A stretch of 36,932 bases of DNA from Bacteroidaceae bacterium. Its GTDB lineage: Bacteria; Bacteroidota; Bacteroidia; Bacteroidales; Bacteroidaceae. Position 1 is the stretch's first letter; the number at the start of each line of letters is the position of its first letter. The notes under the pieces were generated by a model. The model worked only from the letters and a program-made list of their open reading frames with translations, was not told the origin of the DNA and ran no database searches. The position numbers were made by a program, and so were the translations under genes. The DNA is taken from positions 1-36,932 of the forward strand of contig JAUUPT010000041.1 of assembly GCA_030843315.1 (NCBI GenBank), written 5' to 3'. Shown here one piece after another: positions 1-7,242 of this stretch.

Positions 1-42
1 TACCGCTTTTTCTATTATATGTTACTTGTTTGTTTATAGATA

Positions 43-1956
43 TTAGTGCACTTCCTCAAAATCAGCATCTTGTACATTATCTCCATGCTTGCTGTTGTCC
101 TGAGAGCCACCGGCCTGTCCATTCATATCCGGACCAGCCTGTGCACCACCTTGGGCACCGCTCTGAGCATACATTTCAGCGCTGGCAGCCTGGAAAGCTG
201 TATTCAGTTCTGCCATAGAAGCGTCTACAGCAGCGAGATCCTGAGCCTTGTGAGCATCTTTCAGTTTCTGCAGAGCAGCTTCAATCGGAGCCTTCTTGTC
301 GGCAGGCAACTTGTCGCCCAACTCCTTCAACTGATTCTCGGTAGTGAAAATCATTGAGTCGGCCTGGTTCAGCTTGTCAACTTTCTCACGTTCCTTCTTG
401 TCAGCTTCTGCATTAGCCTCAGCTTCAGCCTTCATCTTTTCGATTTCGTCCTTGCTCAAACCACTGGAAGCCTCGATACGGATAGCTTGTTCCTTACCGG
501 TAGCCTTATCCTTGGCAGATACCTTCAAGATACCGTTGGCGTCGATGTCGAACGTTACCTCAATCTGAGGAATACCACGACGAGCCGGAGCGATACCTGT
601 CAGGTTGAACTGACCGATTGATTTATTCTGAGCAGCCATCGGACGTTCACCCTGCAATACGTGGATGGTCACTTCCGTCTGGTTGTCGGCAGCCGTAGAG
701 AAAGTTTCGCTCTTCTTGCACGGAATAGTGGTGTTGGCATCAATCAACTTCGTCATTACACCACCCATAGTTTCGATACCCATAGACAGCGGAGTAACAT
801 CCAGCAATACCACACCTTTGATTTCATCCGTCAACACAGCGCCTTGTACGGCAGCACCTACGGCTACTACTTCATCGGGGTTCACACCCTTGGAAGGAGT
901 TTTGCCGAAGAACTTCTCTACCAACTCCTGTACAGCCGGAATACGAGAAGAACCACCTACGAGGATTACTTCGTCGATATCAGCGTTGCTCAATCCGGCA
1001 TCGCTCATAGCCTTCTTACACGGTTCCAAACAAGCCTGGATCAAACTGTGAGCCAGTGCCTCGAACTTAGCACGAGTCAGTGTCTTAACCAAGTGCTTGG
1101 GCACACCGCCTACCGGCATGATGTACGGCAAGTTGATTTCAGTGCTTGAAGAAGAGGACAACTCAATCTTAGCCTTTTCAGCAGCCTCTTTCAGACGTTG
1201 CATAGCCATCGGATCCTGAGTCAGGTCGGCACCTTCGTCATTCTTGAATTCATCTACCAACCAGTTGATGATTACCTGGTCGAAGTCGTCACCACCGAGG
1301 TGGGTATCACCGTTGGTTGACAAAACTTCGAATACACCGCCACCGAATTCGAGGATGGAGATATCGAATGTACCACCACCAAGGTCGAATACGGCAACCT
1401 TCATATCTTTATTTGCCTTGTCGATACCGTAAGCCAAAGCTGCGGCAGTCGGTTCGTTGACGATACGTTTTACTTCGAGTCCGGCAATCTGACCGGCTTC
1501 TTTCGTAGCCTGACGCTGAGAGTCGGAGAAGTAAGCCGGAACGGTGATAACGGCTTCCGTTACTTCTTGTCCCAGGTAGTCTTCGGCAGTTTTCTTCATC
1601 TTCTGCAGTATCATTGCAGAGATTTCCTGCGGAGTATAGTGGCGTCCGTCGATGTCGACACGCGGCATGTTGTTTTCGTTCACAACTTTATAAGGCATAC
1701 GGGCTATTTCCTTCTGCACTTGTCCCCAATTCTCACCCATGAAGCGTTTGATGGAGAAGACAGTTCTCGTCGGGTTTGTGATAGCCTGACGCTTGGCAGG
1801 GTCACCAATTTTACGTTCACCGCCGTCAACAAATGCTACTACAGAAGGAGTAGTACGTTTACCTTCGCTGTTTGCAATTACTACAGGTTCGTTACCTTCG
1901 AATACGGCAACACAAGAGTTTGTAGTTCCTAAGTCAATACCAATAATTTTTCCCAT
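43..1956 (-). CDS. dnaK: Molecular chaperone DnaK (Hsp70)
   Basis: 637-residue Hsp70, the usual length. It is a cytoplasmic ATP-driven chaperone that works with DnaJ and GrpE, neither of which is encoded here. The nucleotide-binding domain (about 1-380) shows the phosphate-1 loop IGIDLGTTNS near residue 5 and the phosphate-2 loop FDLGGGTFD. The hydrophobic linker VVLLDVTPL leads into the peptide-binding domain and a charged helical lid. The tail is rich in Gly, Gln and Asp and ends EEVH, resembling the EEVK/EEVD ends of the family. The ATG at 1954-1956 starts the canonical N-terminus. The gene is monocistronic as far as can be seen. It has no close TAnnTTTG box upstream but a strong sigma-54-like element, described separately. 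Bases 1-42 downstream show no clear hairpin. Identification is secure. Confidence 0.98.
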   Translation of the reverse strand: MGKIIGIDLGTTNSCVAVFEGNEPVVIANSEGKRTTPSVVAFVDGGERKIGDPAKRQAITNPTRTVFSIKRFMGENWGQVQKEIARMPYKVVNENNMPRVDIDGRHYTPQEISAMILQKMKKTAEDYLGQEVTEAVITVPAYFSDSQRQATKEAGQIAGLEVKRIVNEPTAAALAYGIDKANKDMKVAVFDLGGGTFDISILEFGGGVFEVLSTNGDTHLGGDDFDQVIINWLVDEFKNDEGADLTQDPMAMQRLKEAAEKAKIELSSSSSTEINLPYIMPVGGVPKHLVKTLTRAKFEALAHSLIQACLEPCKKAMSDAGLSNADIDEVILVGGSSRIPAVQELVEKFFGKTPSKGVNPDEVVAVGAAVQGAVLTDEIKGVVLLDVTPLSMGIETMGGVMTKLIDANTTIPCKKSETFSTAADNQTEVTIHVLQGERPMAAQNKSIGQFNLTGIAPARRGIPQIEVTFDIDANGILKVSAKDKATGKEQAIRIEASSGLSKDEIEKMKAEAEANAEADKKEREKVDKLNQADSMIFTTENQLKELGDKLPADKKAPIEAALQKLKDAHKAQDLAAVDASMAELNTAFQAASAEMYAQSGAQGGAQAGPDMNGQAGGSQDNSKHGDNVQDADFEEVH

Positions 1957-2024
1957 GATCGTTATTTTTTTATTTGTTATTATTCAAGTTCGGTGTCCGC
2001 CGCAGTGGCAGACGCCAATAAAAA

Positions 2025-2041
2025 GACAAACCTCGTGCCAA
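2025..2041 (-). promoter_or_regulatory. Sigma-54-like -24/-12 promoter of dnaK
   Basis: On the minus strand the bases read TTGGCACGAGGTTTGTC. The known sigma-54 consensus is YTGGCACG, four bases, then TTGCW. The -24 half matches perfectly and the spacing is exact; only the C of the -12 GC is replaced by T. The start site would fall near 2014, leaving a leader of about 58 nt before the dnaK ATG. No good TAnnTTTG box lies in the same 150 bp; the nearest is TAATTTCG, further upstream. The match is seen in the sequence. Use by RpoN is inferred. Confidence 0.55.
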
Positions 2042-2072
2042 ATTGTTCAGAAGGGTGGCAGATTTCTGATTC

Positions 2073-2089
2073 TGACAGTCCGGCTGTCA
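2073..2089. promoter_or_regulatory. Inverted repeat TGACAG-N5-CTGTCA upstream of dnaK
   Basis: A perfect 6-bp dyad with a 5-bp spacer lies about 60-75 bp upstream of the inferred dnaK start site. TGGCAGA occurs at 2056-2062 and 2093-2099, on either side of it, and once more at 2006-2012. The position suits an activator or repressor operator. No binding protein can be named. Confidence 0.4.
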
Positions 2090-2161
2090 ATCTGGCAGAA
2101 ATAAAAGATATTTTCCTGTCCGAAATTACCATTTGTTAATTCCCATACCATTCAAAAGGTC

Positions 2162-2169
2162 TACTTTTG
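2162..2169 (+). promoter_or_regulatory. Candidate -7 box (TACTTTTG) for the MATE/Crp unit
   Basis: TACTTTTG fits the Bacteroidota -7 consensus TAnnTTTG exactly. The nearest TTTG (2132-2135) is 26 bp upstream, longer than the usual 19-21, so the -33 match is weak. If used, the transcript would have a leader of about 275 nt containing the 22-bp repeat array. Confidence 0.35.
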
Positions 2170-2288
2170 CCGAGCATTTAAAGACTGTTTGCCATTTGGG
2201 GCAGATGAAACGATGATTATGGCACTTAGTAGGGATGAGAGATACTCGTGATACAGATGAGCCCCCTTCTTACTTATACTTAAATAAG

Positions 2289-2373
2289 AATCATCCCGGA
2301 TGATGGTAGGAATCATGTATGATGATTATGGAAATCATGTATGATGATTATAGGAATCATGTATAATGATTAT
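2289..2373. repeat. 22-bp tandem repeat array; 8 inverted half-sites every 11 bp
   Basis: Three 22-bp units run head to tail at 2308-2329, 2330-2351 and 2352-2373, and a degenerate unit precedes them. Each unit holds AATCAT and its reverse complement ATGATT. The half-sites start at 2289, 2300 (ATGATG, one mismatch), 2311, 2322, 2333, 2344, 2355 and 2366: a perfect 11-bp register, so all face one side of the helix. The array sits in the 495-bp gap between divergent dnaK and the MATE gene, ending about 80 bp before the MATE start. It contains no open reading frame of note. It is probably a cooperative protein-binding array or a structural element. Confidence 0.85.
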
Positions 2374-2451
2374 ACCCCCACCATAGGACAGTGCCTGGCT
2401 GAGTTACTAACAAAGAATAACTGAATATACTATATAATAAGACTGAAGATT

Positions 2452-3867
2452 ATGGAAAAGATGAGAGACAGTATCGACTTCAAGAACACGGACATCACAA
2501 CATTGTTCCGCAGGCTGTTGCTCCCTACTGTATTTGGGATGATGTTCTCGGCGTTGTTCGTTATCACGGACGGTATCTTTGTGGGCAAGGGTATCGGCAG
2601 TGACGCTTTGGCAGCGGTCAACATTGTGGCGCCGCTGTGGTTGTTTTCTACGGGCATCGGACTGATGTTCGGTGTGGGCGCATCGGTGGTGGCGTCCATT
2701 CATTTGTCGCACGGCAAGGTGAAGGTGGCGCGCATCAACATCACGCAGGCGGTGGTGATATCCTCGCTGCTGCTGATGTGTACCTCTGCCCTGTTCTGCA
2801 CGTTTGCCCCGGAACTGGTGAGCCTGTTGGGCGGTTCGGAACGGCTCATGCCACTGGCGGTGGAATATATGCTTTGGTTCGTTCCCTTCTCGCTGTTCAC
2901 GGCATTGCTCAATTCGGGCATGTTCTTTCTGCGGCTGGACGGCTCGCCCAACTTTGCCATGATGTGCAATGTGGTGGCTGCTGTGCTGAATATCCTGTTG
3001 GATTATCTGTTCATCTTCCCCTTTGGCTGGGGAATGTTTGGTGCCGCACTGGCCAGTGCCATAGGTACTACGGTGGGTGCATTGATGATAGTCGTCTATC
3101 TGATGCGCCGCCGGTGCGCACTGCGTTTCTATGCGTTGAAGCTGAGCCGGAACAGTATGCTACTGCTGCGCCGCAACATCGGCTATATGTGCCGGTTGGG
3201 TTCTTCGGCTTTCCTCTGCGAGGTGGCCATTGCCTGCATGATGTTTGTGGGGAATCAGGTGTTCATCCATTATCTGAAGGAAGAAGGGGTGGCGGCATTC
3301 AGCATCGCCTGCTATTTCTTTCCTATTATATTTATGGTGTACAATGCCATTGCACAGTCGGCACAGCCCATCATCAGCTACAACTACGGGCTCGGTGAGG
3401 AAAGCCGCATACGCCGCACCTATCTGCTGGCACTGAAGACGGCCGTGGGATGCGGGGCTTGTTTCGCGCTGATTACGATGTTGTGCAGCCCGGCGATTGT
3501 CGGAATGTTCATCGACCGGAGTTATCCGGCTTATGAAATAGCAGTGAAAGGTCTGCCGTGGTATGCCACCGGATTTGTGTTCTTTGCGGTCAACATCGTG
3601 TCCATCGGCTATTTTCAAAGTGTGGAGCGTGCCCGCTATGCCACCCTCATCACCCTGCTGCGCGGCTTCATCTTGCTGACAGCCTGCTTCTTTGCACTGC
3701 CGCTGTTCCTGGGCGACCGGGGCATCTGGCTTGCCACCCCGCTTGCCGAACTGCTGACTACGCTCTTTATCCTCGTGAATTATCTCGCGGGGAAAAGGGA
3801 GCGCAAGGAAAATTCCATATCTTTGCGACATGGAAACTATGATAGAGAAATTCTACAAAAAGTATAA
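2452..3867 (+). CDS. MATE family efflux transporter
   Basis: 471 residues, the usual length for the multidrug and toxic compound extrusion family, with about 12 predicted membrane helices in two homologous halves. Known members exchange Na+ or H+ for cationic drugs, dyes or metabolites across the inner membrane. The N-terminal motif LFRRLLLPTVFGMMFSALFV and the later GKGIGSDALAAVNI stretch are typical of the DinF/NorM/MepA type. The ATG at 2452 is preceded by a weak AAGAT ribosome site; a second ATG at 2461 is possible. The 3' end overlaps the next gene by 38 bp, so the two are probably co-transcribed. The substrate cannot be told from sequence. Confidence 0.9.
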   Translation: MEKMRDSIDFKNTDITTLFRRLLLPTVFGMMFSALFVITDGIFVGKGIGSDALAAVNIVAPLWLFSTGIGLMFGVGASVVASIHLSHGKVKVARINITQAVVISSLLLMCTSALFCTFAPELVSLLGGSERLMPLAVEYMLWFVPFSLFTALLNSGMFFLRLDGSPNFAMMCNVVAAVLNILLDYLFIFPFGWGMFGAALASAIGTTVGALMIVVYLMRRRCALRFYALKLSRNSMLLLRRNIGYMCRLGSSAFLCEVAIACMMFVGNQVFIHYLKEEGVAAFSIACYFFPIIFMVYNAIAQSAQPIISYNYGLGEESRIRRTYLLALKTAVGCGACFALITMLCSPAIVGMFIDRSYPAYEIAVKGLPWYATGFVFFAVNIVSIGYFQSVERARYATLITLLRGFILLTACFFALPLFLGDRGIWLATPLAELLTTLFILVNYLAGKRERKENSISLRHGNYDREILQKV

Positions 3868-4417
3868 GCTACCGGAAAAGACCCTGCTCGAACTTCTGTC
3901 GCACATGACGGAAGTCCGGTTCGGGAAAGGGGAACTGGTGATAAAGGAAGGAGAAAGGAATACCAATTTTTACCTCTTGAAGCAAGGAATATGGCGCGCC
4001 TACTATCTGACGGACGGGACGGAAAACTCCCTGTGGTTCGTCGGCCCGGGCGAGGCGGCATTTTCTTCATGGGGATACGTGAACGGGGAAGCCTCGCACG
4101 TCAATATCGAGTCGGTGAACGACACAACAGCCTACTGCATTGGCAAAGCAGAGTTGGAAAACCTCTTTGCACATTCCATCGAGATGGCCAACTTCGGCAG
4201 AAAGATCTTTGAACGGGAGATATTATCGGTAGATAATTCGACGATAGCCTATGGCTCCCCGCCCACCGCCAAAGAGCGATATATGACGCTGATGGAAGAA
4301 AATCCGGAACTGCTGCAAGACGTGCCGCTCAAGTATCTGGCATCCTACTTATACATCACTCCGCAATCCTTGAGTCGCATACGGGCCGGATTGAGACACA
4401 AGAAAAAAGGCTCTTGA
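3830..4417 (+). CDS. Crp/Fnr family transcriptional regulator
   Basis: 195 residues. The N-terminal cyclic-nucleotide-binding-like beta barrel (about 20-115) includes FGKGELVIKEGERNTNFYLLKQG. A long helix follows, then a short C-terminal helix-turn-helix around LKYLASYLYITPQSLSRIRAGL. The barrel lacks the Fnr cysteine cluster and the Arg-Ser cAMP pair of Crp, so the ligand is unknown. The HTH ends soon after the recognition helix with a basic tail, as in many Bacteroidota members. Its start lies inside the MATE gene in another frame, which implies translational coupling. A role in controlling the transporter or other genes is inferred from context only. Confidence 0.88.
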   Translation: METMIEKFYKKYKLPEKTLLELLSHMTEVRFGKGELVIKEGERNTNFYLLKQGIWRAYYLTDGTENSLWFVGPGEAAFSSWGYVNGEASHVNIESVNDTTAYCIGKAELENLFAHSIEMANFGRKIFEREILSVDNSTIAYGSPPTAKERYMTLMEENPELLQDVPLKYLASYLYITPQSLSRIRAGLRHKKKGS

Positions 4418-4446
4418 CAGAAATCATCTGCAAGAGCCTTTTCTAT
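4407..4446 (+). terminator. Rho-independent terminator overlapping the crp-like stop
   Basis: AAGGCTCTTG (4407-4416) pairs perfectly with CAAGAGCCTT (4431-4440), followed by TTCT. The stem begins inside the last codons of the regulator. The A-run at 4403-4408 gives a U-tract on the other strand, so it may also serve the convergent META gene. Confidence 0.85.
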
Positions 4447-4461
4447 AATTATAAATGAGCG

Positions 4462-5253
4462 TTACTTCTTCACCAGCACCAACACCAAAGTGTTATCAGC
4501 ATCATACAGCCCAATGCCTCCGCCTGCCAGTTTACCGAAAGACTGGGCCTCGTTCAGCGCCTTCGTCACACGTCCTTCCACTGCCATATCGGGGCACGCC
4601 ATCATCGTACTGATGAGTTGCGGAAAAGAGATTGCCGACGGATTCGTCTCGTCCGTCTGGAAAGCGCCGTTAATGATGTTGCAACCGGCATTGCCATGTA
4701 TCCTCTTTTCAGTCATATCGAACTCGATGAACGGCTGCTTCTCCATGCCGTCGGGAATAGCCTCACCGGCAGCTTCGCTGATTATCCACTTTCCACTCAG
4801 GTCAGAGAGCTTGGCAACAGATTCTTTCTTCTGCAACACCACGATGGGGCGATTGGAAGAACCGCACAAAGCGATATTCTCTGTTCCCAGCTTCTTGTAC
4901 TTCTTCACTTTACCCAAAGCAGATAATACATTATTTTCTATCGTCATGTCGGGGCACATCATACGCGTGCTGCCCAGCGCGCTGAGGTCAATAGTACCCG
5001 GTTTGGCATTCACGTCGAACGAACCCATCAGGCGGTTGCAACCACTGTTTCCAAACACTTTTCCTGTTTTGGTATCAAAGCCGATATAAGGGAATTCCTG
5101 TCCCGGAGCAGGGACTACAGCCGTACCGTTTATTTCAATAATATTCCACTCGCCGCTGATAGAAGAAAGGGTAGCGGCATTCTTGGTCGATGCACATGAT
5201 GACAGGCCAATCAAAGCACCTGCCATGCATAGCGAAACAATTACTTTTTTCAT
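4462..5253 (-). CDS. Lipoprotein with two META (HslJ-like) domains
   Basis: 263 residues. A lipoprotein signal peptide ends in lipobox LSSC with Cys20 as the lipidated residue, so the protein is membrane-anchored. Two META domains follow: one from SGEWNIIEINGTAV (about 34-140) and one from SGKWIISEAAGEAI (about 150-260). Both carry the family pattern of FGNSGCNR/HGNAGCNI and a later MMCPDM or MMACPDM segment, so the gene arose by internal duplication. E. coli HslJ is a single-domain heat-inducible outer-membrane protein; the function of the family is poorly defined. The gene is monocistronic with its own TAnnTTTG promoter. Confidence 0.88.
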   Translation of the reverse strand: MKKVIVSLCMAGALIGLSSCASTKNAATLSSISGEWNIIEINGTAVVPAPGQEFPYIGFDTKTGKVFGNSGCNRLMGSFDVNAKPGTIDLSALGSTRMMCPDMTIENNVLSALGKVKKYKKLGTENIALCGSSNRPIVVLQKKESVAKLSDLSGKWIISEAAGEAIPDGMEKQPFIEFDMTEKRIHGNAGCNIINGAFQTDETNPSAISFPQLISTMMACPDMAVEGRVTKALNEAQSFGKLAGGGIGLYDADNTLVLVLVKK

Positions 5254-5287
5254 TGCTATTCGTTGTTTAAGTTAATTTTTTCGGGGG

Positions 5288-5295
5288 CAAATATA
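5288..5295 (-). promoter_or_regulatory. -7 box (TATATTTG) of the META lipoprotein gene
   Basis: On the minus strand TATATTTG matches TAnnTTTG exactly and lies 35 bp before the ATG, giving a leader of about 28 nt. No clean TTTG is seen at the -33 position. Confidence 0.55.
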
Positions 5296-5350
5296 TGTAA
5301 AATAACCCAAATGCAAGCAATTTGTTCGAAAATTGAAAGATTTTTCCTGA

Positions 5351-5455
5351 AAAGTTAAGGGAGTTTATTTCAAAGACGGGTACGTTTTCAGAAAAGACGA
5401 GCACGTTTTGAGAAAAGACGGAAACGTTCTATGGAAACTTGGCGGAGTTTCTTCA
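5351..5455. repeat. Array of five 21-bp units before the recA operon
   Basis: Three clear 21-bp units lie at 5372-5392, 5393-5413 and 5414-5434, sharing AAAGACG followed by ACGTT. A diverged unit on each side (5351-5371 and 5435-5455) keeps AAAG/AAAC at position 1 and GTTT at position 13. The core of the best units is an imperfect dyad, AAAGACG-N4-CGTTTTC. The array fills much of the 296-bp gap between the divergent META and dehydrogenase genes, ending about 45 bp before the -7 box of the latter. It is probably a regulatory array; the binding factor is unknown. Confidence 0.75.
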
Positions 5456-5498
5456 AAGTATTTAGTAAGATTTTAATGCGTATCTGAGAATTATCTCT

Positions 5499-5506
5499 TA
5501 TATTTG
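5499..5506 (+). promoter_or_regulatory. -7 box (TATATTTG) for the dehydrogenase-bcp-recA unit
   Basis: TATATTTG is an exact TAnnTTTG match 43 bp before the ATG at 5550. The -33 region is poor, which often goes with activator dependence; the 21-bp array ends just upstream. Confidence 0.55.
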
Positions 5507-5549
5507 CTCTCCGTATTTTTATAAACCTAATAATAACGTAATAGAAGAA

Positions 5550-6743
5550 ATGGGTAAAGTTCTTATTATCGGTGCAGGCGGTGTAGGTACCGTCGTTGCG
5601 CACAAAGTGGCTCAGAATCCTGATGTGTTTACTGAAATCATGATTGCCAGCCGCACCAAGTCAAAATGTGACGCCGTTGTAAAAGCGATTGGTAACCCGA
5701 ACATCAAAACCGCCCAGGTAGATGCCGACAGTGTGGACGAATTGGTGGCACTCTTCAATAGTTTCAAACCCGAGATTGTAATAAATGTTGCCCTACCCTA
5801 TCAAGACCTCACCATCATGGAGGCTTGCCTGAAGACAGGCGTCAACTATCTGGATACGGCCAACTACGAGCCCAAAGACGTAGCCCACTTTGAATACAGT
5901 TGGCAATGGGCATACAAGAAACGTTTCGAGGACGCCGGACTGACAGCTATCCTCGGCTGCGGTTTCGACCCGGGAGTAAGCGGCATCTATACAGCTTATG
6001 CCGCCAAGCATTACTTCGACGAGATACAATATCTGGACATCGTGGACTGCAATGCCGGAAATCATCACAAGGCATTTGCCACGAACTTCAACCCGGAAAT
6101 CAACATTCGCGAGATTACGCAGAACGGACGTTACTACGAAAACGGCCAGTGGGTGACAACCCAGCCTTTGGAAATCCACAAGGACCTGACTTATCCCAAT
6201 ATCGGCCCGCGCGATTCTTATCTACTCTATCACGAAGAGTTGGAATCGCTGGTGAAGAACTTCCCCACCATCAAGCGCGCCCGTTTCTGGATGACGTTCG
6301 GGCAGGAGTATCTCACGCACCTGCGTGTGATTCAGAACATCGGCATGGCCCGCATCGACGAAGTGGAGTACAACGGAATGAAGATTGTTCCGCTGCAATT
6401 CCTCAAAGCCGTACTCCCCAACCCGCAAGACCTGGGCGAAAACTACGAAGGCGAAACTTCCATCGGCTGCCGCATCCGCGGACTGAAAGAAGGCAAAGAA
6501 CGTACTTACTATGTATACAATAATTGTAGCCACCAGGAAGCCTACAAAGAAACAGGCATGCAAGGTGTCAGCTACACCACCGGCGTTCCTGCCATGATTG
6601 GCGCCATGATGTTCCTCAAAGGACTTTGGAAGAAACCGGGTGTATGGAACGTAGAAGAGTTCAATCCCGATCCGTTCATGGAACAGCTCAACAAGCAGGG
6701 CTTGCCATGGCATGAGGTAATCGACGGAGACTTGGAACTCTAA
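5550..6743 (+). CDS. Saccharopine dehydrogenase family protein, probable carboxy(nor)spermidine dehydrogenase
   Basis: 397 residues. The N-terminal Rossmann fold starts with VLIIGAGGVGTVVAHK (residues 4-19), an NAD(P)-binding GxGGxG loop. The middle shows GCGFDPGVSGIYTAYA and the C-terminal part YTTGVPAMIGAMMFLKGLW, both characteristic of the saccharopine-dehydrogenase-like carboxynorspermidine synthase group. Known members reductively condense aspartate semialdehyde with a diamine to give carboxyspermidine or carboxynorspermidine, the first step of the alternative polyamine route used by gut Bacteroides. The decarboxylase partner is not in this window. It is the first gene of a unit with bcp (29-nt gap) and recA. 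The choice between putrescine and diaminopropane as substrate is uncertain. Confidence 0.85.
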   Translation: MGKVLIIGAGGVGTVVAHKVAQNPDVFTEIMIASRTKSKCDAVVKAIGNPNIKTAQVDADSVDELVALFNSFKPEIVINVALPYQDLTIMEACLKTGVNYLDTANYEPKDVAHFEYSWQWAYKKRFEDAGLTAILGCGFDPGVSGIYTAYAAKHYFDEIQYLDIVDCNAGNHHKAFATNFNPEINIREITQNGRYYENGQWVTTQPLEIHKDLTYPNIGPRDSYLLYHEELESLVKNFPTIKRARFWMTFGQEYLTHLRVIQNIGMARIDEVEYNGMKIVPLQFLKAVLPNPQDLGENYEGETSIGCRIRGLKEGKERTYYVYNNCSHQEAYKETGMQGVSYTTGVPAMIGAMMFLKGLWKKPGVWNVEEFNPDPFMEQLNKQGLPWHEVIDGDLEL

Positions 6744-6772
6744 TTTTTAACTCTTAATTTTAAATTATCAAC

Positions 6773-7219
6773 GTGAACGTAGGAGATAAAGCGCCCGAAG
6801 TACTGGGCATCAACGAGAAAGGCGAAGAAATTCGTTTGAGCGACTATAAAGGAAAGAAGATAGTACTCTATTTCTATCCCAAAGATATGACATCCGGCTG
6901 CACGGCACAAGCCTGCAACCTGCGCGATAACTACGCCGACCTGCGCAAAGCCGGTTACGAGATTATCGGTGTGAGTGTGGACAACGAGAAGTCGCACCAG
7001 AAATTTATAGAGAAAAACAACCTGCCTTTTACCCTGATTGCCGATACGGACAAGAAGTTGGTAGAGCAATTCGGCGTATGGGGCGAGAAAAGTATGTACG
7101 GCCGCAAATATATGGGCACCTTCCGCACCACCTTCATTATCAATGAAGAAGGAGTGATAGAACGTATCATCACGCCGAAGGAAGTGAAAACCAAAGAGCA
7201 CGCCGCACAAATCCTCTGA
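6773..7219 (+). CDS. bcp: Thioredoxin-dependent thiol peroxidase (Bcp/PrxQ)
   Basis: 148 residues, a typical AhpC/TSA-fold peroxiredoxin of the Bcp/PrxQ type that reduces hydrogen peroxide and organic hydroperoxides in the cytoplasm. The peroxidatic Cys43 is in YPKDMTSGCTAQACNLRDNY, with the resolving Cys48 five residues later (the C-X4-C arrangement of the alpha-2 subgroup). The start is GTG at 6773; no ATG in frame would keep the conserved N-terminal GDKAPEV segment. It lies between the dehydrogenase and recA with gaps of 29 and 23 nt, so it is probably in one stress- or repair-related transcript. Confidence 0.95.
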   Translation: MNVGDKAPEVLGINEKGEEIRLSDYKGKKIVLYFYPKDMTSGCTAQACNLRDNYADLRKAGYEIIGVSVDNEKSHQKFIEKNNLPFTLIADTDKKLVEQFGVWGEKSMYGRKYMGTFRTTFIINEEGVIERIITPKEVKTKEHAAQIL

Positions 7220-7242
7220 TTCAGAATTTATAATTTATAATA

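Noticed and set aside
2221..2236. Second sigma-54-like site (TGGCACTTAGTAGGG) on the plus strand toward the MATE gene
   Set aside because: The -24 half is partly matched but there is no TTGC at the -12 spacing.
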